64,000 nt of DNA from RYN-230 sp036509255 (GCA_036509255.1 DATCFY010000190.1:1-64000); one strand, 5' to 3'. Positions 42,919 to 52,104 are shown, counted from the stretch's first letter. Program-made: numbers and translations. Notes: generated by a model not told the origin, from the letters alone.

Positions 42919-42950
42919 CGGCGCCGCCCCGGCTAGCCGGGGCGGCGCCG
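42919..42950. terminator. 32-bp perfect palindrome terminating the sugar operon
   Basis: CGGCGCCGCCCCGGCT is followed at once by its exact reverse complement. It lies between convergent sugC and the ParB-like gene, so it is probably a bidirectional terminator. Confidence 0.7.
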
Positions 42951-42980
42951 TGCTGGCCAGCGGCGGTGGCGTCGCTCCGG

Positions 42981-43916
42981 TTAATCAGGGGTGCCGTGCT
43001 GGCCAGCCGTGGCGTCCCCGTCCTTCTCCTTCGGCGGCTGGGTCGTGACCGCTGCCCGCAGGTGCCAGCGGGGTGACCGGAACTTCCGCTGGAGTTCCTC
43101 GATGACCTCGTCGTTCCACTCGTGGGTCCGGATCAGCCGGTAGCGCTCGCGGGCGATCGTCAGGTAGGCCTCGGCGTCCGTGCCGTCCCCGACCAGGTCG
43201 GCCGCGTGCAGGATGCGCACGACCGGGGTGAACTCCTCGGTGAACCAGCGCCGGGACACCTCGGCCCGGTCGTAGAACTTGTGCTCGTGCTGCATGAGCC
43301 GGAACCCCCAGGCCTCCACGGCCTCGCCGAGTTCCGCGTAGCCCCAGGGGTCGGTCATCGTGATCTTGGCGTAGGCCTGGGGAGAGAGCCTGACCCGGGA
43401 CCGGAACAGCCGCTCGTAGCTCTTGAACAGCAGATCGCCGCGGCGGCGGATGCCCTTCGCGGGCACGGCGGTGAGGATCTCCGTCACGTAGGCGTCGATC
43501 GTCTTCTGCCCGGTGGCCAGCGCGATCGACACCCGGTGATGCCCATCGACGACGAAGTGGAGGTCGCCGACCCGGTACACGTCGATGGGCGGGATCGATT
43601 CGCCGCGGCGCTGGGCCAGGGCCAGCCGCTCCCAGCGCTCCCGGATCCGGCCCGAGGTGGGCCGGAACCGCCGGTCGAAGTCCCGGGTGGAGTCCACCGT
43701 GCCTACCACCGTGTCCAGCTTGATCACCTGCAGGCCCAGCTTGCGCTCGCCGGTGCGACCGAGCGCGGCGACGACCTCGTCGAACGGCAGGATGAGGTTG
43801 ACGTCGTCCGGTTCGCGGCGCAGCCGCTGGGACAGCCGGGCCAGTACCTGGCGCCGCCGGGCACGCTGGAAGTCATTCTCCACATCGGCCTGGGGGAACC
43901 CGGTGTCAGCAGGCAT
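42981..43916 (-). CDS. ParB/sulfiredoxin-fold domain protein
   Basis: About 311 residues. The central VYRVGDLHFVVDGHHRVSIALATGQKTIDAYV is the ParB-like nucleotide-binding fold with the DGHHR motif, preceded by a conserved region GTVDSTRDFDRRFRP. There is no helix-turn-helix or centromere-binding domain, so it is not the chromosome-partition ParB; no parA is present. The C-terminal half (DPWGYAELGEAVEAWGFRLMQHE) is helical with unknown role. I use the ATG at 43916, overlapping the metallophosphoesterase stop; an ATG at 43946 is also possible. Neither has a clear ribosome site. Confidence 0.75.
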   Translation of the reverse strand: MPADTGFPQADVENDFQRARRRQVLARLSQRLRREPDDVNLILPFDEVVAALGRTGERKLGLQVIKLDTVVGTVDSTRDFDRRFRPTSGRIRERWERLALAQRRGESIPPIDVYRVGDLHFVVDGHHRVSIALATGQKTIDAYVTEILTAVPAKGIRRRGDLLFKSYERLFRSRVRLSPQAYAKITMTDPWGYAELGEAVEAWGFRLMQHEHKFYDRAEVSRRWFTEEFTPVVRILHAADLVGDGTDAEAYLTIARERYRLIRTHEWNDEVIEELQRKFRSPRWHLRAAVTTQPPKEKDGDATAGQHGTPD

Positions 43917-44688
43917 TGTGCTGGCCGGTGCGGTAGGGAGTGGCACGGTGGTGGCCGGGACTGTGGTGGCCGGGACTGTGGTGGCCAGTCACGTCGGTGA
44001 CCCGGCCCGTCCCGGGCTCGAGATCGAACAGCTGCCAGCCGGTGGCGTTGCGGACGAGCGTATGGCCGAGCGTGTGGTCCCGCTGGTCGGCCGGATCGGG
44101 GTCCACGTGCCCGTGCAGCAGCAGGGCGGGCCGCAGCCGGGCCGCGAGGAGGTTGAGGGCGCGGAAGCCCTGGTGCACCGGGTCGCTCCCGTCGCCCACG
44201 CCGCGCGGCGGGGCGTGTGTCAGCAGCACGTCCACGTGGCGAGCCCGGCCGCGAAGCTGGCGCTGGCTAGCAGGGCGCCGCAGCCAGACCCGGGCGGCCA
44301 GCCGCCGGGCCCGCCGGGCCTGCTGCCGGTCGCTGTACTGGTTGGGGCCGGGGCGGTAGCGGCGGCAGCCGCCCAGGCCGGCGATCCGCAGGCCGGCCAC
44401 GTCCACGACCCGGCCGTCCGCGCTGACCGCCCCGTCCGGCCACGGCGGCCGGGCCGGGAGCCCTGCCCGCAGCGTCAGCCCGGCCCGGCTGACGCGGTAC
44501 CCGGACAGGTCAGGGTCATGGTTGCCGGGCACGAAGACGAGCGGCGCATCGAGCGCGTTCATCAGGTAACCCAGGTACTCGAACGGCAGGTCGCCGCAGC
44601 CCAGGATCAGGTCGGCGCCGCGGGCCGGCCCGATGTCAGCCCACAGGCCTTCCTCGACGACGTCGGAGACGGCCAGGACGCGTACCAC
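43906..44688 (-). CDS. Calcineurin-like metallophosphoesterase
   Basis: About 260 residues with the dinuclear metal motifs in order: D in VLAVSD, GCGDLPFEYL, GNHDPDL, a His in LLTHAPPRG and LLHGHVDPDP. Substrate unknown; cyclic nucleotides, nucleotides or phosphoesters are possible. The C-terminal tail is a HHSPG repeat made by a 15-bp tandem duplication. The GTG start lies six bases after TACGAT. The downstream ParB-like gene overlaps its end, so the two are coupled. Confidence 0.83.
   Translation of the reverse strand: MVRVLAVSDVVEEGLWADIGPARGADLILGCGDLPFEYLGYLMNALDAPLVFVPGNHDPDLSGYRVSRAGLTLRAGLPARPPWPDGAVSADGRVVDVAGLRIAGLGGCRRYRPGPNQYSDRQQARRARRLAARVWLRRPASQRQLRGRARHVDVLLTHAPPRGVGDGSDPVHQGFRALNLLAARLRPALLLHGHVDPDPADQRDHTLGHTLVRNATGWQLFDLEPGTGRVTDVTGHHSPGHHSPGHHRATPYRTGQHNAC
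43948..43992 (-). repeat. 15-bp tandem repeat x3 in the metallophosphoesterase tail
   Basis: GTGGTGGCCGGGACT (plus-strand reading) occurs twice exactly and a third time with changes, encoding SPGHH-SPGHH near the C-terminus. Confidence 0.9.
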
Positions 44689-44694
44689 AGTGTG

Positions 44695-44700
44695 ATCGTA
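44695..44700 (-). promoter_or_regulatory. -10 element (TACGAT) for leaderless metallophosphoesterase
   Basis: TACGAT on the minus strand, six bases before the GTG at 44688. Confidence 0.45.
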
Positions 44701-44727
44701 CGCCCGCGGAACCGCGGCAGCCGATGG

Positions 44728-45150
44728 TCAGCGCGAGGCGGTTTCCCTGACGTCCAGGCCACCCTGGCGCAGCGCGGACTCGACGCGGTAGATCTCGGCC
44801 TGCGGGACCTGGTCGCCGGGGCGCATCGGGGGGACGTCCAGCCGCTCGCACGCGACCCTCAGCAAGTCCAGGTACGCGCCGCGGAGCGCGCGCAGCCGTA
44901 TACCCTTGGACGGGATGTCGGTCCGGGTCTCCATGGCTTCGAGTTCGGCGCGCAGGCGCCGCATCCGGGCCGTCAGCCGCTCGATCGGCTCGGCCGTCAC
45001 CGGCTGCACGCGGGCGCTGGCCCGCGAGCGGCGCTCGGCCATCCAGCGGTAGCCCCGGATGCTCCCCAGCACGGCGTAGCCCAGTGCCGTGGGCAGCAGG
45101 ATGATGATGATCAGCTCGATAACCGGGCTCACGCTTCCAGTCTCGGCCAC
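44728..45150 (-). CDS. Single-helix membrane protein with coiled-coil region, unknown function
   Basis: About 140 residues. One N-terminal hydrophobic helix (VIELIIIILLPTALGYAVLG), then a basic stretch, a probable short coiled coil (IERLTARMRRLRAELEAMETR) and a conserved-looking C-terminal domain (LRGAYLDLLRVACERLDVPP, VPQAEIYRVESALRQGGLDVRE). The topology suggests a cytoplasmic C-terminal domain. A GTG at 45132, with GGAAG adjacent, is an alternative start. Function not recognised. Confidence 0.65.
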   Translation of the reverse strand: MAETGSVSPVIELIIIILLPTALGYAVLGSIRGYRWMAERRSRASARVQPVTAEPIERLTARMRRLRAELEAMETRTDIPSKGIRLRALRGAYLDLLRVACERLDVPPMRPGDQVPQAEIYRVESALRQGGLDVRETASR

Positions 45151-45325
45151 CGCCCCGGCCAGGGCAAGGCCCGGAGCCGCTCAACACGGATGCCCGCCGG
45201 CCAGGGCGAGCCGGCCGCGGATGCAAACCGGCGGCCCATGCGTTCTGGCCTGGGAGAGACAGTCCTGCGCTGGCCCGCCACAGCCGTCCCAACCGCCCCT
45301 ACCGCTCCTAACCGCCAGGGAGAAC

Positions 45326-46900
45326 ATGGACACGCCAGAGACCGAGCCCCGCTGGTGGCACGGCGCCACCTTGTACCAGATCTACGTCCGGTCCTGGCAG
45401 GACACCAACAACGACGGTTACGGGGACCTCAACGGCGTCACCTCCCACCTGGACTACCTGTCCTGGCTCGGCGTGGACGGCATCTGGCTGTCCCCGACCA
45501 TGCTGTCCCCGGACGACGACTGGGGCTACGACGTCTCCGACTACCTGGGCGTCCACCCGGAGCTCGGCACGCTGGCCGACCTCGACCGGCTGATCGCCGA
45601 GGCGGGCCAGCGGGGCCTGCGGGTGCTGCTCGACCTGGTCCCCAACCACACCAGCAGCGCCCACCCCTGGTTCGTCGAGGCGGTCAGCGACCCGGCCTCG
45701 CCGCACCGGGAGTTCTACGTGTGGGCCGACCCTGCCACCGGCGGCGGGCCGCCCAACAACTGGCTGGCCGCGACCGGCGCGTCGGCCTGGACCCTGGACA
45801 AGGCCAGCGGGCAGTACTACCTGCACAACTTCCTGCCCAGCCAGCCCGACCTGAACTGGTGGAACCCCGCCGTGCACGAGGCCTTCCAGGAGATCCTGCG
45901 GTTCTGGTTCGACCGGGGCGTGGCCGGTTTCCGGATCGATGTCGCCCACGGGCTCTACAAGGACGCCCTGCTCCGCGACGACCCGCCCGTCCCCGAGGGG
46001 GGACTGATCGGCGGCCGGTTCGGGCTGGCCCAGATATACAGCGCGAACCGGCCCGAGTCGCACGGGGTGTTCCGGAACTGGCGGAAGATCGCCGAGAGTT
46101 ACCCGGTGCCCCGGGTCCTGCTCGGCGAAACGTGGGTCGGCGACATCGCGGCGCTGGCCTCCTTTCACGGCCAGGGGGATGAGCTGCAGCTCACCTTCAA
46201 CTTCCCGTTCGTCTTCGCCCCGTTCACCGCGGACGCGCTGTCCAGCGTGGTGGGTGAGTCGCTGGCCAAGCTGCCCGCCGGGGAGTGCGCGGTCTGGACT
46301 GCCTCCAACCACGACATCAGCCGGTTCCCGACCCGCTGGTGCGGCGGGGACGAGCGCCGGACGCGGCTGGCCCTGCTGATGCTGGCCACCCTGCCGGGCG
46401 CCCTCGTCCTGTACTACGGCGACGAGCTGGGCATGACCAACGTGGACGTCCCGCTCAACCTGCTGCGCGACAAGATGCGGTCCGAGGCTGGGGCCGAGGA
46501 AAGCCGGGACCGGGCCCGGACCCCCATGCGGTGGGACTCCTCCGCGTCCGGGGGGTTCACCGGCCCCGATGTCCAGCCCTGGCTGCCATATGGGGACCAC
46601 GCGAGCGGTTCCGTTGCGGAGATGCAAGCGGAACCATCGTCCATCCTGAACCTGTGCCGCGACCTGCTGGCGCTGCGGCGGAGGGAATTTGCTGGCCAGC
46701 TGGCCAGCTACGAGCAGCTGCCGGCGCCGCGCGGGGTGTGGGCCTACGAGACGGGCGGCCTGACGGTGGCGGCCAACTTCAGCGACGAGCCGGCCACGCT
46801 GGACGCCCCGCCGGGTGCGGTGCTGCTCGCCACGGCTCCGGGCGCGCTGGACGGCCTGGTGCTGCAGCCCTGGGCCGGGGTGGTCGCCCGCTCCGTCTGA
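45326..46900 (+). CDS. GH13 alpha-glucosidase (oligo-1,6-glucosidase-like)
   Basis: Retaining alpha-glucosidase, 524 residues, with no signal peptide and therefore cytosolic. (beta/alpha)8 motifs: region I DLVPNHTS, the QPDLNWWNP block typical of alpha-glucosidases, region II GFRIDVAHG (nucleophile Asp near residue 205), region III LLGETWVGD (acid/base Glu) and region IV ASNHDISRFP. Located 2.4 kb after the LpqY-SugABC-type importer, it could hydrolyse imported alpha-glucosides. The ATG at 45326 follows CAGGGAGAAC. A dispersed repeat element (copy C) sits within the coding region near residue 430. Confidence 0.9.
   Translation: MDTPETEPRWWHGATLYQIYVRSWQDTNNDGYGDLNGVTSHLDYLSWLGVDGIWLSPTMLSPDDDWGYDVSDYLGVHPELGTLADLDRLIAEAGQRGLRVLLDLVPNHTSSAHPWFVEAVSDPASPHREFYVWADPATGGGPPNNWLAATGASAWTLDKASGQYYLHNFLPSQPDLNWWNPAVHEAFQEILRFWFDRGVAGFRIDVAHGLYKDALLRDDPPVPEGGLIGGRFGLAQIYSANRPESHGVFRNWRKIAESYPVPRVLLGETWVGDIAALASFHGQGDELQLTFNFPFVFAPFTADALSSVVGESLAKLPAGECAVWTASNHDISRFPTRWCGGDERRTRLALLMLATLPGALVLYYGDELGMTNVDVPLNLLRDKMRSEAGAEESRDRARTPMRWDSSASGGFTGPDVQPWLPYGDHASGSVAEMQAEPSSILNLCRDLLALRRREFAGQLASYEQLPAPRGVWAYETGGLTVAANFSDEPATLDAPPGAVLLATAPGALDGLVLQPWAGVVARSV
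46602..46622 (-). repeat. Dispersed CCGCAACG(G)AACC element, copy C
   Basis: Minus-strand reading TCTCCGCAACGGAACCGCTC, inside the GH13 gene. With the following bases it can form an imperfect hairpin (GGTTCCG-TTGC ... GCAAG-CGGAACC). Confidence 0.5.
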
Positions 46901-46961
46901 GCCCGGCGGGCAGGCTGGGCGGCCAGGACCGGCGGCCTGAGCCCGGCGGCCAGGCCCGGCA

Positions 46962-48638
46962 TTACGGGCCGGACGTTGGCGGCGGGGTGGGCGTGCCGCT
47001 CACGGCAGGCGTGCCGCTCACCGTGGGGGCCGGGGTGGCCGACGGGGTCGCCACGGCCGAGGAGCCCGGCAGGTGCGGTGAGTTCAGCGCCGCCTGGTCG
47101 GCGAGCGCGATGGCCAGCTGGCCCATGGCGGTCGGGTGGAACGGCGCCGCGTCCCCGAGTCCCTGCACGTAGGGCTGGGTCGTGCACAGCTGGTGCCCGG
47201 TGAAGTCCGGCTTGACCGAGGTGAAGCCGAACTCGGCGGCCCCCTTGGCCAGCACGGCGTTCAGCGTGGCCAGCCGCGAGCTGAGCGTGCGGTCCTTGAC
47301 GGTGGTCAGGCCGACCTTGCTCAGGCAGCTCAGCTGCAGGTCGAACGGGTTGTAGTAGCGGTTGATGATCACCTGGGGGTGACTGGGCAGCGCGGCGAGC
47401 TGGTCGAGGAGCTGAAGATAGTTCTTGCTGAACGAGTGCAGCTGCTGCTGGAAGTAGGCGGTCGTGGCCTTGTCGTTGCAGGTCTTGGCGACCGCGCACA
47501 GGCGCAGCATGGCCGACCAGTCCAGGTCGTCGGCGCCAACGCTGACGATGATCGCGGAGGCATGCGTGGCCCGCGCGGCCGCGTCGATCTGGGCCGGCTC
47601 GGTCTCCCCGCCCCGCCCCTCCGGGCCGAGCAGGCCCTGGCTGATCGTGGCGCTGTTGCAGGCCAGGTTCATCACCTGCCAGCCGTTGGAGCGGGCCAGA
47701 TCCTCCGCGTAGGAATCGGTGCTCCGCCCGCAGGCCTCGTCGGCGCGGGAGGCGTCGCGAACCGCCGGGAGCCCGGCGCCCGCGGCGGTGGAGTCGCCGA
47801 TCACCACCAGGCGGACCCCGGGCGGCACCGGGACGCCCTTCTTGGCGTCGGTGACCGTCCGCTCGCTGCCCACCAGCTGGCTGAGCGACCGGACCTGGCG
47901 CAGCGTCGAGGGTGCGGTGTACGCGGTCAGCATGATCGCCCCGAGGTTGATCACCTCGGTCAGCACCAGGCCGCCGGCCAGCAGCTTCACTGTCGTCCGG
48001 TGCGGCAGGCGGCGCCAGCCGGCCAGCGCACCGAGCAGGATCAGCGCACCGACGGCGGTGAGCCCGATCTCCCAGGCGAAGTAGTCGATCCAGCCGCTGG
48101 CCAGCCGGTCACCCAGGATCCGCTCGGCGCCGGCCGGGCCCGCGCCCTGGACAAAGTTGGTCAGCTCGCTGTTGATGGTGATCTGGGTCAGCTGGATGCG
48201 GGGGCGGACCGGGCCGAGGAACTGCACGTGGGTGGGCAGGCTCTGGCCGAACAGGTCCACTTCGCCCGGGCCGGACAGGCTCAGGCTGGGCGCGCTCGTG
48301 CCGACCTTGATGACCTGGCCGGCGACCGTGACGGTTTGCAGGGGGGTGACCTTGAGGGCGACACCGATGGCAACGGCCGCGGTCACCAGGGCCACGGCCA
48401 GCCAGATGGCCCAGCGGGTTCGGCGCCCGGGGCCGCGGGGACGAAGTGGCGGCGGGGTGGGATCGGCGGGACCCGGCCGGCCGGCCGGCGCATGCCGCAC
48501 CCCGGCAGCCTCACCTGCGGCGGGAGCCGGTCCGGTCGCGCGCTGCCCGGGCCGGGTCATGAAGCGCTGAGACTGCGGCCAGATGCGCTGGGCGCGCCGC
48601 AGATCCAGCAGTGACACAGCCCGTCTGCGCTCCGCCAT
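46962..48638 (-). CDS. Membrane-anchored SGNH/GDSL hydrolase
   Basis: A 558-residue protein. A proline-rich N-terminus of about 75 residues precedes a first helix (WAIWLAVALVTAAVAIGVAL), an extracytoplasmic segment, then two more helices (EIGLTAVGALILLGALAGW, LAGGLVLTEVINLGAIML). The C-terminal SGNH esterase/lipase domain has block I VIGDSTAAGAG (Ser), block III-like VSVGADDLDW and block V AAPFHPTAMGQ (Asp-x-x-His role). It ends in a Ser/Pro/Thr-rich tail. It probably acts on acyl groups of envelope polymers or lipids outside the cell; the substrate is unknown. Convergent with the GH13 gene. Confidence 0.82.
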   Translation of the reverse strand: MAERRRAVSLLDLRRAQRIWPQSQRFMTRPGQRATGPAPAAGEAAGVRHAPAGRPGPADPTPPPLRPRGPGRRTRWAIWLAVALVTAAVAIGVALKVTPLQTVTVAGQVIKVGTSAPSLSLSGPGEVDLFGQSLPTHVQFLGPVRPRIQLTQITINSELTNFVQGAGPAGAERILGDRLASGWIDYFAWEIGLTAVGALILLGALAGWRRLPHRTTVKLLAGGLVLTEVINLGAIMLTAYTAPSTLRQVRSLSQLVGSERTVTDAKKGVPVPPGVRLVVIGDSTAAGAGLPAVRDASRADEACGRSTDSYAEDLARSNGWQVMNLACNSATISQGLLGPEGRGGETEPAQIDAAARATHASAIIVSVGADDLDWSAMLRLCAVAKTCNDKATTAYFQQQLHSFSKNYLQLLDQLAALPSHPQVIINRYYNPFDLQLSCLSKVGLTTVKDRTLSSRLATLNAVLAKGAAEFGFTSVKPDFTGHQLCTTQPYVQGLGDAAPFHPTAMGQLAIALADQAALNSPHLPGSSAVATPSATPAPTVSGTPAVSGTPTPPPTSGP

Positions 48639-48889
48639 GGGAGCAGTGGGCCTGCGTCCCGGCAGGGACCAAGGCCATCGCGCACGCCACCGAGCTTCGC
48701 CATAACTTCACCCGAAAGTACCCGCTGCACGGGACTGCGACACTCGGCGGGCAGGAGGTCTGGCCCCTGGCCTGGTCACGATGGGCTGAACAACGGAGGC
48801 TGAGGTTCCTGGAGTTGCCGGGTGGTTCCAGGCGGCGCACGTAGACTGCGGGCTCACGCCGCCATTCGGCGGGCCAGCTCGGGTAGCCC

Positions 48890-49735
48890 TCAGGATTGGC
48901 GGTTGGCGGAAGCAGCGGTGGGGTCCGCAGGCACCTCGCCCACCTTGACCACGAACTGGTTCCGGTCGGCCGGGTACACGCTCAGCGTGAGCCGGAACGC
49001 CTGGCCGTTCTGGTCGTAGCCGGTCCGCCGGGTCGAGAGCACCGATACACGGCCGTCGTCGGGAAGGTTGAAGAACCTGGTCTCTGTCTCGTCGGGAGCC
49101 CGGACGGTGATCACGTCGCGGTAGCCAGCCTGCTTGATGTCGAGCGAGTCACGCAGGTACTCGACGGTGCCCTCGAGGATGTTCTGCGCCTGGATGAGCC
49201 GCGTGGCGCCGCGTTCCACCAGGCTCATCGGGTAGAAGGACGTCTGCAGGGACCAGGGCGTCCCGTCGATGAACCGTTCCTGGTGCCTGCTCACCACTAT
49301 TGCGTTCTCCTCGATCGACAGTTCCCCGGCCAGCAGGGCGGAAGCCTGCTGGATCTCTATTTTCGGCTGGCTCGCTTGCGGTGTCCGCCGGCTCACCATT
49401 ACTTCCCGGTCGTAGTCAGGCTCGGCCTCGCCACCCGGCACCCCCCGCTCTATGTAGGTATGGCCTTCGCCGCCCGACGCGGTCTTCGGATCTCCAGTCA
49501 GCGTGGTCACGAACGGGATGATCCGCTCGATCACGAACGTGCCCTGGCCGGGCCGGGTTTCCACCAGGCCCCGGGTGATGAGCCACTTGGTCGCATCACG
49601 GATCGTGTTGCGCGACGCGTCGTACTTCTCCCTGAGCTCCAGTTCGGTCGGAAGCTGGGCCCCGGGCGGCAGTTCGCCCGCCTCGATCTGGCGCCGTAGG
49701 TCGTCGGCGATCTGCCGGTACATCGGGTCGGCCAT
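48890..49735 (-). CDS. GntR-family regulator with UTRA domain, paralogue 1
   Basis: DNA-binding repressor or activator, 281 residues. The N-terminal winged HTH (MYRQIADDLRRQIEAGELPPGAQLPTE, ASRNTIRDATKWLITRGLVETRPGQGTFV) is of the HutC type. The C-terminal UTRA ligand domain has VVSRHQERFIDGTPWSLQTSFYP. The ATG is preceded by GGGGG. Similar GntR/UTRA proteins (KorSA type) regulate actinomycete conjugative plasmids and elements. A close paralogue lies at 51133-51975. Ligand unknown. Confidence 0.9.
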   Translation of the reverse strand: MADPMYRQIADDLRRQIEAGELPPGAQLPTELELREKYDASRNTIRDATKWLITRGLVETRPGQGTFVIERIIPFVTTLTGDPKTASGGEGHTYIERGVPGGEAEPDYDREVMVSRRTPQASQPKIEIQQASALLAGELSIEENAIVVSRHQERFIDGTPWSLQTSFYPMSLVERGATRLIQAQNILEGTVEYLRDSLDIKQAGYRDVITVRAPDETETRFFNLPDDGRVSVLSTRRTGYDQNGQAFRLTLSVYPADRNQFVVKVGEVPADPTAASANRQS

Positions 49736-50408
49736 CTATGCCCCCAGGGCGTTTCGCCACCAGTCACTCTACGGAACGGGTGATCAGGTTCCGGATCTAC
49801 AGGATGGCATTATTCACGCGGCTGGGCTGGCTGGGTGACCTTACAAGCCTTCGATGGCCCCTGATCCGCTGCCGGGGCGGCGCGGGCTGTTAGGCAAAAA
49901 GAAGTCCGCCCCGGATCGGTGGGCAGTGGCCTGCCCAGAAAATGTGGTGACCAATGGTGTGCGCGCACCACTGAGGTAATCAGCGAGGATCGTAGTGCTC
50001 ATAACGGTACTGGACTGATGGACGACCGTGCCGCTTAGCCATTACACCCCCCTTAGACCCGTAGGTAATCCCGAACGGACATCCCCGCCGTAGTACTGCC
50101 TCCGCCTGCCGACTACTTGTGCTTGCTAGATAGGAGTATGTCATGACGCGACCCTCGCAATCTATTGAGATATGTCCGGCTACGGGAAGCCGGCCCGGTC
50201 GCAGGTGTGCTTGGCGGCCGCTCGTGCCGGAACGCTGCCCTGACGAGGCTGCACGGTCCCTGCTCCCAGCGAGACTTCTTACTCTCAGGAAAGCGCAACC
50301 TGTCGTCATGGATAGGTAAGTGATCCCCGCTGTCACGCGCTGACCCCAGGATCATCGTGTGCTGCAGGGGACTGCGAGAGCCACTCAGGGAGGACTACAG
50401 AGACGAGA
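49736..50408. other. Lower-GC intergenic region between GntR paralogue 1 and the GNAT gene
   Basis: About 670 bp with more A/T than its surroundings. It contains a possible 54-codon ORF (49980-50144, -) and a short inverted sequence TGGTG-TGCGCG-CACCA near 49950. No recognisable RNA gene, att site or transposase. Confidence 0.5.
49980..50144 (-). CDS. Possible 54-residue small protein
   Basis: ATG at 50144 with GAGGG about 9 nt upstream. It encodes a basic, Tyr-rich peptide starting MTYSYLASTSSRQAEAV and ending SVQYRYEHYDPR. No family recognised. The ribosome site and its place in the accessory patch are the only support. A longer frame to 50336 is open. Confidence 0.3.
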   Translation of the reverse strand: MTYSYLASTSSRQAEAVLRRGCPFGITYGSKGGVMAKRHGRPSVQYRYEHYDPR

Positions 50409-50987
50409 TCAACTTCCCCGGGGCAGCTGCTTCCGCGCTTTGCAGTCGCACCGTCTCCGACGGAGAATACCTTCCGTTGCTTTCTGGAAAAGGGCTGCTG
50501 ACGGGTACTCCGTGTCGTCGCAAAACCGGCAGAACTCGAAACCCTGATTAATGTAGTACCGGTGCAGGGCGAAATTTGTCGTCCAGACGTCAATCCTGAT
50601 CCACTGGGCTCCCCATTCCTGCCAGGCGCGGTGCCCAGCCCAGTTGATCAGCCTGGCTCCGATTTCCTGCCCGGCTGACCGGCGGCTGACGACCAGCCGT
50701 GATACGTAGACGGCTCGCTCGCCCTGCTCCAGGGGGCCCCAAAGTTTTGGATTAGCGTTCTGCCGGAAGGTAATTGTGCCGACGGGCCCGTCGGCGTCCT
50801 CGGCGATCCATGTCCTTCGGTCGTCCAGTCCCTGCTGTACCCGGGCATCTCGAGCATCCCGGTCGGGCCACGGGCTGGCCCACTGATTGGTGCCCATGCC
50901 GCGCAACCACGTGGCCGCCTCGTCGATCATGTCGATGACGGTCTGCTTGTCGCCTGGTAGTCCGCGGCGAAGAAGGATCGGTTCCAT
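50409..50987 (-). CDS. GNAT-family N-acetyltransferase
   Basis: About 192 residues. GNAT fold: N-terminal RRGLPGDKQTVIDMIDEAATWL, a beta-4 region with VYVSRLVVSRRSAGQEIGARLINWA (acetyl-CoA loop Q/R-x-x-G-x-G/A) and the C-terminal WTTNFALHRYYINQGFEF. The substrate is unknown. The ATG at 50987 is chosen because the conserved sequence starts there; a longer open frame continues upstream without homology. Located between the two GntR paralogues, as often seen in actinomycete accessory regions. Confidence 0.8.
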   Translation of the reverse strand: MEPILLRRGLPGDKQTVIDMIDEAATWLRGMGTNQWASPWPDRDARDARVQQGLDDRRTWIAEDADGPVGTITFRQNANPKLWGPLEQGERAVYVSRLVVSRRSAGQEIGARLINWAGHRAWQEWGAQWIRIDVWTTNFALHRYYINQGFEFCRFCDDTEYPSAALFQKATEGILRRRRCDCKARKQLPRGS

Positions 50988-51132
50988 GGCTCCGGTGGTG
51001 ACTGGGCCTCCATCTCGCACCTGGTGCGGGATCCGAGATGGGGCGATGACGGGGCAGTTATGGCTTTCGTCGGATCTGGAAGATAGAAGAGCGTGAACCC
51101 CGGCAGAAGGACTGCCGGGGTTGAGGCCTTTC

Positions 51133-51975
51133 TTACCCACCTCGCGCGGGTGCTCTACCTGTGCCTTGACCTGTATCCGAAATTTTTCCGGCCTGCCCCG
51201 TGGCCACTCCCGGGGCACCGGGCGGGACCTCGCCAGCGTTGATCTCGAACCGGGTCCGGTCCGCGGGATAGACGGTGATGGTCACCCGCAGGGGCTTGCC
51301 ATGCTGGTCGAACGCGGTCCGGAATGCTTCCAGGATCGCGACCCGCCCGTCCGCCGGGACCCCGAAAAATGATGACTCGCTGGCCTTCGGGGCACGGACC
51401 GTGATGGTGTCCCGATACCCGGCCTGCGCGAGCCCGAGGGTCTCTTTGAGGTAGTCGACCGTGCCTTGCTGGATGTCCTTGGGCTGGATGAGTCTCTGTG
51501 CCCCTTCTGTCACGAGGGCGAGCGGATAAAACGACGTCTGCAGCGACCAGGGAGTTTCGCCGACGTACCGTTCCTGATGACGGCTGACGACCTCTCCTCC
51601 CTGGCCGAGGCCGAGCGCGAGCGCCACGTCCGGGTCAGCCTGCTGTATCTCCACCCGAGGCCGGCTCTTGGTCGGCTCCACCTCGGTCTCTCCCTGGTAG
51701 ACGGCCCCCTCGCTGCTGCCCTTCACAGGGTCGGTCGACAGCGTGGTGACGTAGGGAACGATCTCCTCCAGTACGAACGTTCCTTGCCCCGGCCGGGTCT
51801 CGACGAGACCGCGCGCGATGAGCCGCTTCACCGCGTCCCGCACGGTATTACGCGATGCCTCGTACTTATCCTGCAGTGCCTGCTCGGTGCGGAGCTGGCT
51901 GCCGGGAGGGAGTTGGCCCGACCTGATCTGGGCCTCCAGGTCTTCGGCGATGGACTGGTACAGGGGCTCAGTCAT
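51133..51975 (-). CDS. GntR-family regulator with UTRA domain, paralogue 2
   Basis: 280 residues. HTH: LYQSIAEDLEAQIRSGQLPPGSQL and ASRNTVRDAVKRLIARGLVETRPGQGTFV. UTRA: VVSRHQERYVGETPWSLQTSFYP. It is clearly homologous along its length to paralogue 1 (shared LIQ..I..GTV.YL, AGYRD.ITVRAP, YPADR). The ATG at 51975 has AGGGGGGG upstream; a start at 51996 precedes that site. Divergent from the small membrane ORFs at 52109-52515, which it may control through the intervening 133 bp. Confidence 0.9.
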   Translation of the reverse strand: MTEPLYQSIAEDLEAQIRSGQLPPGSQLRTEQALQDKYEASRNTVRDAVKRLIARGLVETRPGQGTFVLEEIVPYVTTLSTDPVKGSSEGAVYQGETEVEPTKSRPRVEIQQADPDVALALGLGQGGEVVSRHQERYVGETPWSLQTSFYPLALVTEGAQRLIQPKDIQQGTVDYLKETLGLAQAGYRDTITVRAPKASESSFFGVPADGRVAILEAFRTAFDQHGKPLRVTITVYPADRTRFEINAGEVPPGAPGVATGQAGKISDTGQGTGRAPARGG

Positions 51976-52104
51976 GGCCCCCCCTGAACATCCCAACGAG
52001 CCTGATGGCCGGTGTGGAAGGAACCATCCCTCTCGTCCGAATATTTCTCATGATCCGGTTTAGTTCCCGTTCCTGATCGGTATAACCCAGCCGAGGCCAA
52101 AGGT

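Noticed and set aside
48611..48844. Short frames on both strands upstream of the SGNH hydrolase
   Set aside because: No ribosome site, overlap with the hydrolase start, composition like other shadows.
50333..50593. Small minus-strand frame at the end of the GNAT gene
   Set aside because: Out of frame with the GNAT sequence and lacking a start signal.
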